DNA of 64,000 bases. It comes from Bacillota bacterium (GTDB lineage: Bacteria; Bacillota; Clostridia; Lachnospirales; Lachnospiraceae). The translations under genes were made by a program, and so were the position numbers. This document shows positions 18,234-27,470 of the stretch, one piece after another. Within the stretch, counting starts at the first letter, position 1. Each line of letters begins with the position of its first letter. The notes beneath the pieces are model-generated. The model had not been told where the DNA came from and made no database searches. It saw only the letters and a program-made list of their open reading frames with translations. The stretch lies in NCBI GenBank assembly GCA_023414355.1, contig JAEZOB010000072.1, forward strand, positions 18,764 through 82,763, given 5' to 3'.

Positions 18234-19364
18234 ATGGTTTATAAGGAATTTCAAGGGTTAAAGCTATCTGCGTTAGGTATGGGAGCGATGCGTCTCCCGG
18301 TAGTGGATGGAAATTACGAAAATATTGATGAGACAGAAACAAGTAAAATGGTTGCTTATGCTGTGGAACATGGAGTGAACTACTTTGATACAGCCTGGGG
18401 TTATCACAACGGTCAATCCGAGCTTGTCATGGGCAAGGTATTAAGCCAATATCCGAGGGATAATTTTTATCTGGCAGATAAATTTCCGGGGTATGATGCT
18501 GCCAATTGGGATAAGGTAAAAGCGATTTTCGAGGAGCAGCTGTTAAAATGCAAGGTAGAATATTTTGACTTCTATCTGGTTCACAACGTATGCGAGATGA
18601 ATATCGATGCTTATCTGGATCCGAAGTACGGGATCTATGATTACTTAGTAAAACAGAAAGAAAATGGACGAATCAGACATCTTGGATTTTCTATCCATGG
18701 AAGCTATGATATAATGAAGCGCTTCCTTGAAGTATACGGTGATAAAATGGAATTTTGTCAGATCCAGCTAAACTATCTGGATTGGGCCTTCCAAAATGCA
18801 AAAGCGAAGGTAGAGCTAGCGGAGGAATTTAGGCTTCCGGTATGGGTGATGGAACCTCTTCGCGGAGGCAGCCTGTGCAAATTATCAGAAGAAGATGAGA
18901 CCAGGCTGAAGGCTTGCCGCCCGGAAGAAAAGATTCCGGCATGGGCATTCCGTTTCTTGCTGTCATTACCAAGTGTTACTATGGTCTTGTCAGGAATGTC
19001 TAATTACGATCAGATGGTTGAAAATATTCATACTTTCGAGGAAGAGAAGCCTCTGAGCAAAGAAGAAAACGAACTCCTTTTATCGATAGCGGACGAGATG
19101 TTAAAAAAGAAAATCCTTCCTTGTACAGCGTGTCGCTATTGTACGAGTCATTGTCCGCAGGAGCTTGACATTCCAACCTTATTAGCGTTATATAATGAAC
19201 ACAGTTACACAGGAGGAGGCTTTATCGCTCCTATGGTACTGGGATTACTTCCACAAGAGAAAAAACCTAGTGCCTGCATCGGTTGCAGAAGCTGCGAAGA
19301 GGTCTGTCCGCAGCAGATCAAGATTTCAGAAGCGATGGCGGATTTTACACAAAAGCTCAGCTAA
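18234..19364 (+). CDS. Aldo-keto reductase with C-terminal double 4Fe-4S ferredoxin domain
   Basis: A 376-residue protein. The N-terminal 280 residues form an aldo-keto reductase barrel with the catalytic tetrad D52, Y57, K83 and H117 (FDTAWGYHNG, LADKF, YLVHN). The tail has two cysteine clusters, C297-C300-C303-C307 and C348-C351-C354-C358, spaced as two [4Fe-4S] sites of the bacterial ferredoxin type. This fusion is widespread in anaerobes and suggests electron exchange between NADPH and ferredoxin. It is the first gene behind the MerR-type promoter, so it is probably induced by a toxic small molecule or aldehyde. The MFS gene follows 50 bases later. Confidence 0.9.
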   Translation: MVYKEFQGLKLSALGMGAMRLPVVDGNYENIDETETSKMVAYAVEHGVNYFDTAWGYHNGQSELVMGKVLSQYPRDNFYLADKFPGYDAANWDKVKAIFEEQLLKCKVEYFDFYLVHNVCEMNIDAYLDPKYGIYDYLVKQKENGRIRHLGFSIHGSYDIMKRFLEVYGDKMEFCQIQLNYLDWAFQNAKAKVELAEEFRLPVWVMEPLRGGSLCKLSEEDETRLKACRPEEKIPAWAFRFLLSLPSVTMVLSGMSNYDQMVENIHTFEEEKPLSKEENELLLSIADEMLKKKILPCTACRYCTSHCPQELDIPTLLALYNEHSYTGGGFIAPMVLGLLPQEKKPSACIGCRSCEEVCPQQIKISEAMADFTQKLS

Positions 19365-19414
19365 ACGAAGGTAAGCCGGTTTCACTTTTGCAAAAGAATT
19401 TTACGGAGAACAAT

Positions 19415-20566
19415 ATGAAGAAGACAAATTTAACTTTAATGGTTTTTACCCTGATGAGCTTTGTGCTTGCGATGATATCCTTAGCGTTTAACGGTATTTT
19501 AGATATCGTTGCCCAGTCAATGAATATTTCGGTAGCGAGTTCCGGATTATTGAATACCATGTATGCTTTTGGTGCTGCCTTTGGTGCTCCAATCACCTTG
19601 GTTGCTTTCAGGAGAATCGAGCGTGTTAGGATGCTAAAGATCATGTTATCAATTACGATTCTGATGACAATAGCACTTGTATTTGCACAAAGCTTTTGGC
19701 AATTACTCATCACCCGACTTATTATGGGGATTTCGGCTAATAGTTATGGGGTATTGGCTATTTCAATGGTTGTATCGCTTTCTACCAGAGAAAGACAGGG
19801 CCGTTCTATGGCTTATTATTTCATGGGCAGTTCCCTGGCACTTGTCATCGGTATTCCGATGACACGTGCTCTATCAGCTGTCCTTGAGTGGCGAAGTATT
19901 TTCTGGATCTTAAGCGTTTTCATGTTATTGTCTTTGATTTATTTTCTTCTGTTTCTACCGAAAGGGGACCATTCCTCCACAAAACTGGAGTTGAAGAAAG
20001 AATTACAGTATTTTAAGAATGGAAAAATCCTATTGATTTTTGCGTTTACGTTGATCATGTTTATTGGCTATAATGCATTTTATACTTATGTAACACCTTA
20101 TTTGCTACTGCTTTTTCCTTCCCTGAAAGCTGTGATGAGCCTTATTCTTGTACTGATTGGTATTGCCAGCTTTATCGGTAATCTCCTGGGTGGCATTGTA
20201 TCGGATCGTATTGGCTATGCAAAATCAATGCTTTTGGGCGGGGGGCTTATGCTGACCTTAACCCTCTTAATTCTTGTATTTCAACCTGTTTCGGGCTTTA
20301 GTGTATTCCTGGTTATCTTGTGGATCCTGAACGGATGGTTTACAGGCTTACAGCTTAATACCGGAATCGCTCAGGTGACTGAGAATAAGTCCAGTTTCAT
20401 GATCAGTATTAACAGTTCGTCGATACAATTGGGCGGTGCCATTGGTTCCAGTATGGCGGCCGTTGTCATAAACCTAAGCGGGATTCAAAATATCGTCTAT
20501 ATTACTTTAGCAGCGAGTATAATCATGCTTCTTCTACAATGGACTTCAATGAAGAAATATTCATAA
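19415..20566 (+). CDS. MFS transporter, drug:H+ antiporter-like
   Basis: The start is set at 19415 (MKKTNLTLM), which has CGGAGAACAAT before it. An upstream in-frame ATG at 19283 lies inside the reductase gene and lacks a site. The 383-residue protein has about twelve membrane helices and the motif-A-like loop GNLLGGIVSDRIGYAKS between two helices, with a second RERQGRSMA loop. It resembles the AraJ/YdhP-type efflux family. It is co-transcribed with the aldo-keto reductase under the MerR-type promoter, which supports export of the inducing compound or its reduced product (inference). Confidence 0.87.
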   Translation: MKKTNLTLMVFTLMSFVLAMISLAFNGILDIVAQSMNISVASSGLLNTMYAFGAAFGAPITLVAFRRIERVRMLKIMLSITILMTIALVFAQSFWQLLITRLIMGISANSYGVLAISMVVSLSTRERQGRSMAYYFMGSSLALVIGIPMTRALSAVLEWRSIFWILSVFMLLSLIYFLLFLPKGDHSSTKLELKKELQYFKNGKILLIFAFTLIMFIGYNAFYTYVTPYLLLLFPSLKAVMSLILVLIGIASFIGNLLGGIVSDRIGYAKSMLLGGGLMLTLTLLILVFQPVSGFSVFLVILWILNGWFTGLQLNTGIAQVTENKSSFMISINSSSIQLGGAIGSSMAAVVINLSGIQNIVYITLAASIIMLLLQWTSMKKYS

Positions 20567-20693
20567 AATCAAAAGGAGTTCACGAGAAAGGCTGATCCTA
20601 GCGGTATACTTATATCATCGGGATAAGCTGTTTTGCATAAATGACATTACCCAGAAGCATTTTTTTTGTTGAGAAATGAAGGGAGAAAGATAT

Positions 20694-21863
20694 ATGTTAG
20701 GAAATTTCAGCTACTCTAATCCTACAAAATTATATTTTGGAGAAGAGGCACTTGATTCTTTAAATGAAGAATTACCTAAGTACGGGAAGAACATCCTGCT
20801 TGTCTATGGCGGGGGTTCCATTAAGAAAACCGGATTATATGATAAAATAATTACAATTCTAAGAGATAATGGAAAAGAAGTTTTTGAAGACGCAGGAGTT
20901 ATGCCCAATCCCACAGTTGAAAAAATGTATGAGGGCTGCAAGAGGGTTAAAGATAATAAAATCGATCTGATTTTAGCAGTGGGTGGTGGCTCGGTCTGCG
21001 ACTATGCAAAAGCAGTTTCAGTTTCAGCATATTGTGAAGAAGATCCCTGGGATAAATACTTTCTGCGTTATGAAGAAGTAGATAATAAGATTATACCGAT
21101 AGGATGTGTTTTGACTATGGTTGGTACAGGTTCCGAGATGAATGGAGGCTCTGTGATTGCTAACCCTGCCAACAAGCAAAAAGTCGGACGTGTCTTTGGC
21201 GAAAATGTTTACCCGAAATTCTCTGTGCTTAATCCGGTACTTACCTATTCCGTACCGCAATACCAGATGGTCGCTGGCTTCTTTGACATTATGTCTCACA
21301 TCCTCGAAACATATTTTTCAGGTAATGATGATAACACCTCCGATTATGTTATGGAAGGCTTATTAAAATCCCTAATCCATAGTTCCAGAATAGCAATAAA
21401 GAACCCTACGGACTATGAAGCAAGAAGTAATATTATGTGGACAGCGACCTGGGCGCTCAATACCTTTGTTGAAAAAGGAAAATCCGGAGACTGGATGGTT
21501 CATATGATTGGACACTCTATCGGGGGATATACTGATGCAACCCACGGTATGACCCTGGCCGCAATTTCCATGGCATATTATCGGTTCCTCCTGCCCTATG
21601 GATTGCAGAAGTTTAAACGCTATGCAATCAATGTATGGGATGTAAACCCGGAAGGGAAGACGGACGAACAAGTTGCCAATGAGGGTCTTGACTTCATGGA
21701 GGCATATATGAATGAGCTTGGTCTGGTAATGAACCTTAAGGAGCTGGGGGTTACTGAGGATATGCTTGATGGAATTGCAAAGGGTTCTTACATTTTACAA
21801 GGCGGTTATCAGGTCCTAGACCAAGATGCAATTGTCACCATTTTAAAGAATAGTATGAAGTAA
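20694..21863 (+). CDS. Iron-containing alcohol dehydrogenase (butanol dehydrogenase-like)
   Basis: The start is at 20694 because GGGAG stands 8 bases upstream; the in-frame ATG at 20676 has none. The 389-residue protein has the nucleotide-binding GGGSVCD motif (98-104). The divalent-metal ligands D198, H202, H270 and H284 are at family spacing (FFDIMSH, VHMIGHS, DATHG). It resembles the clostridial NADH/NADPH butanol dehydrogenase or YqhD group, which reduces aldehydes to alcohols. It lies 127 bases after the MFS gene with no terminator between, so it may belong to the same MerR-controlled unit. Together they suggest aldehyde detoxification. Confidence 0.9.
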   Translation: MLGNFSYSNPTKLYFGEEALDSLNEELPKYGKNILLVYGGGSIKKTGLYDKIITILRDNGKEVFEDAGVMPNPTVEKMYEGCKRVKDNKIDLILAVGGGSVCDYAKAVSVSAYCEEDPWDKYFLRYEEVDNKIIPIGCVLTMVGTGSEMNGGSVIANPANKQKVGRVFGENVYPKFSVLNPVLTYSVPQYQMVAGFFDIMSHILETYFSGNDDNTSDYVMEGLLKSLIHSSRIAIKNPTDYEARSNIMWTATWALNTFVEKGKSGDWMVHMIGHSIGGYTDATHGMTLAAISMAYYRFLLPYGLQKFKRYAINVWDVNPEGKTDEQVANEGLDFMEAYMNELGLVMNLKELGVTEDMLDGIAKGSYILQGGYQVLDQDAIVTILKNSMK

Positions 21864-21935
21864 TACAAAGGAAGCTTTTGCAGAAGAAGGTTTGATTAAC
21901 AGAGAAGCTGAGGAAGAGATATCTTATAAATCATG

Positions 21936-21986
21936 AAATGCATGTGTTACCTGGAAATTAGATTTTCTGGCAAATACATGCATTTT
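21936..21986 (+). terminator. Inverted repeat, likely terminator after the alcohol dehydrogenase gene
   Basis: GAAATGCATGTGTT and CAAATACATGCATTTTC form a stem of about 10-12 bp closed by an internal CTGGAAATTAGATTTTCTGG loop. The T run is weak, so this call is less certain. Confidence 0.5.
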
Positions 21987-22081
21987 CTATATATGATAAC
22001 GGTTACATTGTGGTAAAATAAAGGATGAGATGGTAGTTTAGCATATGGAACCGACAGGTTTGAGGTCGCGGAGGTGATCCT

Positions 22082-22987
22082 ATGGAGTGGAACAATTCAT
22101 CCGTAAGTATGTGGTTGCTGCAAGGTGATGTATCAATACAATATCAAACACACAGAGATCTTCTTGGCTCTTCATCGGAGCTTATTGAAGAACTTCGAGA
22201 CAAGATCTCAGAGGAAGGCTGGGGAAAGCGTTTCCTGGCAGAACGAGACGAGCAATCCGGTCTTTGGGGAAACGGTTTCTATTCTCCTAAATGGATCTCT
22301 ACGCATTATACCTTACTGAACCTAAAGAACCTGGGGCTTAATCCGGCCTGCCCTCAGTATTGTGATAGCAGTACTCTGCTGCTTGACAGGTTGTGGATCA
22401 ATCAGGGTCGGGTGAATAAGTACAGACATCAGGATTTGTGTGTCTGTGCCATGCTCCTGAGTATCTGTTGTTATGCCGGTATTCAATCTCAGAAGCTTTT
22501 TGAAATGGTTGATTACATATTAGACCATCATTTTCCGGACGGTGGTTGGAACTGCAGCTGGGAAATTGGCGACCGGCATAGTTCTCTTCATACGACTTTA
22601 GCGGTGCTGGAAGCCTTTCGAGATTATGAGAACTATGCTTATACCTATCGAATTGAGGAGATCAGAAGAAGTATTCCACATGCTTGTGAATTCATCCTGG
22701 AGAAAAAGCTTTTCCGGTCCGTACATACGGGAGAAGTGATTGATCAGAAGATGCTGAAATTGTCATTTCCCTGCCGTTGGAGGTACGATATCCTACGTTG
22801 CATGGATTATTTTACGTCTGTTCAGAAAAGCTATGATAGCCGTATGGAGGAAGCATTGACGCTTATTATCCAAAAGAAACGAAAGAACGGTTACTGGCCG
22901 GTCCAGCAGAAGTATTCAGGACTTGTTTATTTCGACATGGAGAAAACAGGTGGAGACAGCCGCTGGAACACGCTCCGAGTCTTATGA
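22082..22987 (+). CDS. Prenyltransferase/squalene-cyclase-like alpha-toroid protein
   Basis: A 301-residue protein with alternating helices and repeated G-x-W-type turns (SGLWGNGFYSPKW, DGGWNCSW, RKNGYWPVQ). These are typical of the alpha/alpha toroid shared by terpene cyclases, prenyltransferases and thioester proteins. There is no DxDD motif of squalene-hopene cyclase, so cyclase activity is doubtful. No signal peptide is visible. Several cysteines (CVCAML, CSW) and histidines could bind metal, as in protein prenyltransferases. A CGGAGGTGATCCT ribosome site precedes the ATG. The function is unknown; the MerR gene follows 160 bases later. Confidence 0.65.
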   Translation: MEWNNSSVSMWLLQGDVSIQYQTHRDLLGSSSELIEELRDKISEEGWGKRFLAERDEQSGLWGNGFYSPKWISTHYTLLNLKNLGLNPACPQYCDSSTLLLDRLWINQGRVNKYRHQDLCVCAMLLSICCYAGIQSQKLFEMVDYILDHHFPDGGWNCSWEIGDRHSSLHTTLAVLEAFRDYENYAYTYRIEEIRRSIPHACEFILEKKLFRSVHTGEVIDQKMLKLSFPCRWRYDILRCMDYFTSVQKSYDSRMEEALTLIIQKKRKNGYWPVQQKYSGLVYFDMEKTGGDSRWNTLRVL

Positions 22988-23148
22988 GTTCTGAAGTTAT
23001 ATAAACCTGAGTTATATAAAGAATATATAATAAACTAGTACCGCCAGCGTCAACGGCGGAATGGATGATTAGTGTGACAAATAAATTTTCACGAGGCAAT
23101 CTGCGCGCTGCACAAATCGATAGACTAGGGAAGGGCATGGTTATTAAG

Positions 23149-23967
23149 ATGAAAGAATTTTATACGGTAGGGGAAGTAAGTAAAATATTCAATGTATCGA
23201 CAGATACTTTACGGTTCTATGATAAGATCAATCTGATTAAGCCCTGGAAGAACGGCGACAATGGATACCGGTATTATTCGAAAGCCCAGTTTGAGATGAT
23301 CTCTACAATTATATTGCTGCGTTCCCTTGGGACTCCAATCCAGAAACTCAGTCAAATTCTGAACTATCAGGATGCCAGTGGGATTGAACATGAATTGTTG
23401 AGATCAATTGAGGAAATCGATGTTAAAATAAACGAACTTCAAAGCCTTAAGGCCAAGTCATCCTCACTGTGTAATAACATTAAGGATACCTGCTATGATG
23501 AAGAAATTACTGTCAGACAATTACCAAGATTATGGCTTTTGTCGAAGGAGTTTGGTGCCAAAGATGAACTGGATATTGAGGAAATCCTAAAAACGAATCA
23601 CGCTACCAACGAAGGCTGGTTATCCTTCGCCAATATTATCTCTACCATTGACCAGGAGAAGCTGAAAAAAGGGGAATATCACAGTTATAAGATCTATGGT
23701 TTCCTGTCGGAACATCCTTGCGATACAGAAAGTAAGTATCTTGAGATTATTGAAAGCAGATTATGTGTCTGCTGTAATGCCAGAGTGGATAGAATCGACC
23801 ATTCTGATATTGATCGGATATACAACAATATGATGACTTTTATTCAGGATAATGGTTATACGATTACCGGAGATGCTATAGAGAGACATGTTCTTGATTT
23901 ATATCAGGGGCAGGAGAGGGAGCTTACGATATTCTTTAAGATATATATACCGGTATCCAGAGAATAA
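23149..23967 (+). CDS. MerR-family regulator with BmrR/GyrI-like effector domain
   Basis: A frame open from 23065 contains a MerR winged helix that begins at MKEFYTVGEVSKIF (ATG 23149), with an alternative ATG at 23137. GGGAAGGG lies just before both, so the start is slightly uncertain. The helix-turn-helix (YTVGEVSKIFNVSTDTLRFYD) is followed by a coiled coil at about 80-115 (IEEIDVKINELQSLKAKS) and then a GyrI-like ligand-binding domain to the end. BmrR-type proteins bind cationic or hydrophobic drugs and activate promoters with 19-bp spacers. One such promoter lies 320 bases downstream and another 5 kb upstream. Confidence 0.87.
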   Translation: MKEFYTVGEVSKIFNVSTDTLRFYDKINLIKPWKNGDNGYRYYSKAQFEMISTIILLRSLGTPIQKLSQILNYQDASGIEHELLRSIEEIDVKINELQSLKAKSSSLCNNIKDTCYDEEITVRQLPRLWLLSKEFGAKDELDIEEILKTNHATNEGWLSFANIISTIDQEKLKKGEYHSYKIYGFLSEHPCDTESKYLEIIESRLCVCCNARVDRIDHSDIDRIYNNMMTFIQDNGYTITGDAIERHVLDLYQGQERELTIFFKIYIPVSRE

Positions 23968-24056
23968 CAACATTAAATGCTTAGTTTTTATCGAGACATA
24001 CACTTATAGTGAAGGTATACTTTCAAAGATAGACATAGGAATATTTAAGCTTTTTA

Positions 24057-24103
24057 TGATTAACGTATCATAAGCACCTTTTGATACGTTAATCATTTTT
24101 TCT
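24057..24103 (+). terminator. Terminator after the merR gene
   Basis: ATGATTAACGTATCA pairs perfectly with TGATACGTTAATCAT, followed by TTTTTTCT. Confidence 0.85.
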
Positions 24104-24166
24104 ATATTTTGTATGCAAGTACCTTTTTATAGTTTTATTTTATATTTTGACTAACTGTTTTTGTCT

Positions 24167-24183
24167 TATGACCTTTGGTCATA
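24167..24183. promoter_or_regulatory. Small palindrome upstream of the MerR-type promoter
   Basis: TATGACC-TTT-GGTCATA is a perfect 7-bp inverted repeat in the 426-base gap 23968-24393. It could be a binding site for another regulator of the symporter operon. The rest of that gap is AT-rich and holds the terminator and the MerR-type promoter only. Confidence 0.35.
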
Positions 24184-24290
24184 TGTTTTATAACTTATGT
24201 TTATGAAGTGTGTAATATAGCTTTACAGAGCTATTTTACCCATGCAATCAATCATTTAATTATGCATTCTACTATTTATTTATGATATTC

Positions 24291-24321
24291 TTGACCTTGG
24301 AGTTACTCCAAGGTATATAGT
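24291..24321 (+). promoter_or_regulatory. MerR-type promoter with 19-bp spacer ahead of the symporter/GH5 operon
   Basis: TTGACC (24291-24296) and TATAGT (24316-24321) are separated by 19 bp. CCTTGGAGT-T-ACTCCAAGG (24295-24313) is a perfect 9-bp palindrome centred in the spacer. It shares TGGAGT/ACTCCA half-sites with the promoter at 18071. The MerR-GyrI gene is immediately upstream. Confidence 0.83.
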
Positions 24322-24393
24322 GGAAATAGAAGTAGAGAAGACTTCTGTGGGGTTTCATAGAGGACTATACTAATTAAAATGGAGAGTGCGCAT

Positions 24394-25851
24394 ATGGGGA
24401 ACATTTTTAAGAAAATCAGAGCTCAATATCGGTTCAGCAAAGGTGGATTATCCTTTAAAGAAAAACTGACGCTGGCTCTGCCGGGTCCGGCTTCCGTGAT
24501 CGGACCAATTATTATTCATAATGCTTTGATTAAATTTTATACGGATATTATTGATATTGATCCGGTATATATCGGATGGATCTACTTCGTCTATAATCTG
24601 TGGAATGCGATCAATGATCCTCTGCTCGGTGTGTTCGTTGACCGATTTAAATTCAAAGCAAACAGGGGCAAGTATGTGTATCTGATGCGCGTTACTGCTC
24701 CGATTATGCTGTTGTCTATCTTTGGAATGCTATTTTCCAGTCCGTCCTGGAGCGACTGGATTATCTTTGCTGTTTTGCTGTTCGAGCTGTTTATCTTCGA
24801 TACGGCTTATACTGTTTATACTGTAGCCTATCAATCCTATTTTCTTATTGCAGCGCCTTCGAAGGAAGAACGAGTCGATGTGGAAGTAATTCGGACTTAT
24901 ATCGGCAATGCACTTGGATTTCTGACTACCATCATACCCACGCTTTTATTGGTGGGGAATGGGAATAGGATGCTGATCATACCTATCTTTACTGTGGTGA
25001 TCGGTGTGAATGCCGTCATGTATGTTCTGGCCTTACGCACATTAAAGGATAAAGCTGAGCTTTACACGAATATGACTGGGGAGACTCAGCACCAGAAGTT
25101 TCAGGAGGTATGGAAGGAATCACTGGCGATCTTGAAATCAAAACCGTTTCTTACCTATCTTATTTTTTTCATTACGGCAAGAGGAGCAATGTCTTATTAC
25201 TTTACACCCTTTCTGTTCTATATGGATAAGGTGGTAAAATCCTCAGGACTGGTAGCTACGATAGCAGATGTTGTTCCCGGCCTGATTATGCTGGCTGTAT
25301 TGCCTGTGATAGGTACTTTGATTAAAAAAATCGGCAGCAAAAACATTTTAATTATTTCCTATGTTCCTGCATTTTTCGGCTTTTGCGGCTTACTTGTAAT
25401 CAAGCAGGCATGGCAGGCTGTGATCTGCTATACCCTCATCGTTGTCAGCTTGAATATGTGTCTGACCGCAGGTGTTGCGGTCAACGGAGCTCTGATAGAC
25501 GAGAATGAGAGAGCGACCGGGATTCGAAAGACCGGATTATTTAATGGACTTTTCGCATTGATTGCAACAACCTTAACTAGTTTTCAGTCAATCATTTTCA
25601 CAAATATCATTCAGTGGTTTGGTTATGATGGCAATGCTGCTGTTCAGACAGAGAGAGCAGTTCAGGGTATCAGGATTGGTGCCGGGTTGGTACCTTTAAT
25701 TATGGGAGCAATCGGTCTCATCCCGCTCCTTTTATTTCCTATTGGAAAGGACTTAGAGAAAGAGCTTTCTGAGTACAGTACAGGGTTACGAAGAAATGAA
25801 GATAGGTCACAGGAGCCAGATAGCATTGCTGGCAATACTACGAAAGGATAA
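24394..25851 (+). CDS. GPH-family (glycoside-pentoside-hexuronide) cation symporter
   Basis: The start is set at 24394 (MGNIFKK) because GGAGAG lies 7 bases before it and itself forms part of the upstream in-frame ATG at 24379. The 485-residue protein has about twelve membrane helices and the MelB-like layout. The helix 1-2 region has YFVYNLWNAINDPLLGVFVDR, which contains the N-x-x-x-D-P signature of GPH symporters. It should import a glycoside with H+ or Na+. The GH5 gene starts 10 bases after its stop, so import and hydrolysis are coupled in one operon under the MerR-type promoter. Confidence 0.88.
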   Translation: MGNIFKKIRAQYRFSKGGLSFKEKLTLALPGPASVIGPIIIHNALIKFYTDIIDIDPVYIGWIYFVYNLWNAINDPLLGVFVDRFKFKANRGKYVYLMRVTAPIMLLSIFGMLFSSPSWSDWIIFAVLLFELFIFDTAYTVYTVAYQSYFLIAAPSKEERVDVEVIRTYIGNALGFLTTIIPTLLLVGNGNRMLIIPIFTVVIGVNAVMYVLALRTLKDKAELYTNMTGETQHQKFQEVWKESLAILKSKPFLTYLIFFITARGAMSYYFTPFLFYMDKVVKSSGLVATIADVVPGLIMLAVLPVIGTLIKKIGSKNILIISYVPAFFGFCGLLVIKQAWQAVICYTLIVVSLNMCLTAGVAVNGALIDENERATGIRKTGLFNGLFALIATTLTSFQSIIFTNIIQWFGYDGNAAVQTERAVQGIRIGAGLVPLIMGAIGLIPLLLFPIGKDLEKELSEYSTGLRRNEDRSQEPDSIAGNTTKG

Positions 25852-25861
25852 GGGGAGCAAT

Positions 25862-27343
25862 ATGTGTAAAAAATTTATCACTACTCAGGGGAATAAATTT
25901 ATCGATCTTCAGGGAAGACATACCATCCTGCATGGTATTAATATGGTTTGTAAGGATAAAGAGAAAAATTATATTGGAGATTACAAGGAAGAGGATTTTA
26001 TTAACCTGAAAAAATGGGGGTTCAATGTCATACGATTGGGAATATTCTGGGACGGGGTCGAACCCGAACCGGGCCGATTTGATGATAAGTATCTGTCGTG
26101 TATTGATCAATTGATCGAGCTGGCAGGCAGAAATGGATTGGTTGTATTCCTGGATATGCATCAGGATTTATATAGCTGCATCTATGCTGATGGTGCACCG
26201 GAGTGGGCAACGCTTGTGGATGGACAGGAGCATATCAGGACAGAGTTATGGAGTGAATCCTATTTGATTAGTCCAGCGGTTCAGGCAGCTTTTGATAACT
26301 TCTGGAACAATAGGGAGGCAACTGATGGGATAGGAATACAGGATCATTATATTAACCTGTGGAAGCACATTGCCTCCAGGTACAAAGATAATCAATATGT
26401 GATTGGTTATGATCTTCTGAATGAGCCTTTTTTAGGTTCGGAGGTAAATAGCTTGTTACCTGCACTCTTATCAACTTTAGGTAATATGGTCTCTGAGAAT
26501 GAGCCGGTGGATATGGAAAAGCTGATGGCACAATGGCTGGACCCGTCAGAGAAGCTGAAGCTGCTGTCTATGCTATCAGACAAGGAGCTATATCTAAAGC
26601 TCATGAGGGAAGTGGAGGAAATACCCAGACAATTTGAAGCAACTTACTTGAATGATTTCTATACGAAAGCCGGAAGAGCAATCCGGGAAGTTGATGATAG
26701 GACGATCATTCTACTGGAAGCGAATTATTTTAGTAATGCTGGCATGAAGTCAGGTATCAGACCAATTGTAGATTACACAGGAGTGCAGATCAGTTATCAG
26801 GCATTTTCACCGCATGGTTATGATTTGCTCGTGGATACTGAGATGTATCATCAATCCGGGAACGAGAGAATTGATGTAATATTTGACACTCATAAAATTG
26901 TTCAGGAAGAGCTGCAGCTGCCGATGCTGGTCGGAGAATGGGGCTGCTATCCCGATGCAACGGAAGACCAATTACCGCAGGCCTTCCATCTGGCGAGTAT
27001 TTTTGAAAAACACCTTTCCGGTGATGCCTATTATGACTTTTCTCATATCTATGACAATTTGATCACAAAGGCTGTAATCAGGGCATATCCAATGAAGGTG
27101 GCCGGAGAGATTAAGGGCTATCATTATAGCTTCATAGATGGGAGCTTTACCTGCACAATCATGGAGAAAAAGAATATGGACTGCAGTATCCTATACGTGC
27201 CGGATCTTCGGCAGATCGGTACTGTCTCGGTAGAGCCATATGAGAAAGGATATCAGCTGGAGGAGATAGAAGGTAGCCATTCCGGATATTTGATTATTCC
27301 GGAATCAGGTCATGAAATGACAAGAAAGATTACGTTTGGATAA
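25862..27343 (+). CDS. GH5-family glycosidase, endoglycoceramidase-like, without signal peptide
   Basis: The start is at 25862 (MCKKFITT), preceded by GGGGAG; the longer in-frame start lies inside the symporter gene. The 493-residue protein is a GH5 barrel. It has the entry motif WGFNVIRLGIFWDGVEP, the acid/base Glu188 in DLLNEPF and the nucleophile Glu359 in MLVGEWG. The insert between the catalytic residues and a C-terminal beta-sandwich (about 410-493) resemble endoglycoceramidase-like members that release glycans from lipids or hydrophobic aglycones. With no export signal and an upstream GPH symporter, it probably cleaves an imported glycoside inside the cell. That would suit a hydrophobic aglycone being the MerR-GyrI inducer (inference). 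Confidence 0.85.
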   Translation: MCKKFITTQGNKFIDLQGRHTILHGINMVCKDKEKNYIGDYKEEDFINLKKWGFNVIRLGIFWDGVEPEPGRFDDKYLSCIDQLIELAGRNGLVVFLDMHQDLYSCIYADGAPEWATLVDGQEHIRTELWSESYLISPAVQAAFDNFWNNREATDGIGIQDHYINLWKHIASRYKDNQYVIGYDLLNEPFLGSEVNSLLPALLSTLGNMVSENEPVDMEKLMAQWLDPSEKLKLLSMLSDKELYLKLMREVEEIPRQFEATYLNDFYTKAGRAIREVDDRTIILLEANYFSNAGMKSGIRPIVDYTGVQISYQAFSPHGYDLLVDTEMYHQSGNERIDVIFDTHKIVQEELQLPMLVGEWGCYPDATEDQLPQAFHLASIFEKHLSGDAYYDFSHIYDNLITKAVIRAYPMKVAGEIKGYHYSFIDGSFTCTIMEKKNMDCSILYVPDLRQIGTVSVEPYEKGYQLEEIEGSHSGYLIIPESGHEMTRKITFG

Positions 27344-27400
27344 AAGCTTGGAGAGCAGCCTCGATCGTTATATACGGCCGGGTTTGTTATTGGGCAAGTA

Positions 27401-27443
27401 ATATATTTGAAGATTGGCAGGCGGCAGGCAATTTGGTATAATA
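27401..27443 (+). promoter_or_regulatory. Promoter of the first two-component operon, copy A of a duplicated block
   Basis: TTGGCA (27414-27419), 17-bp spacer, TATAAT (27437-27442). The 21 bases from 27401 and the 13 bases from 27432 are identical to 36591-36611 and 36622-36634. Confidence 0.75.
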
Positions 27444-27470
27444 ACAATAACTGACAAAGGGGGCGTTATT

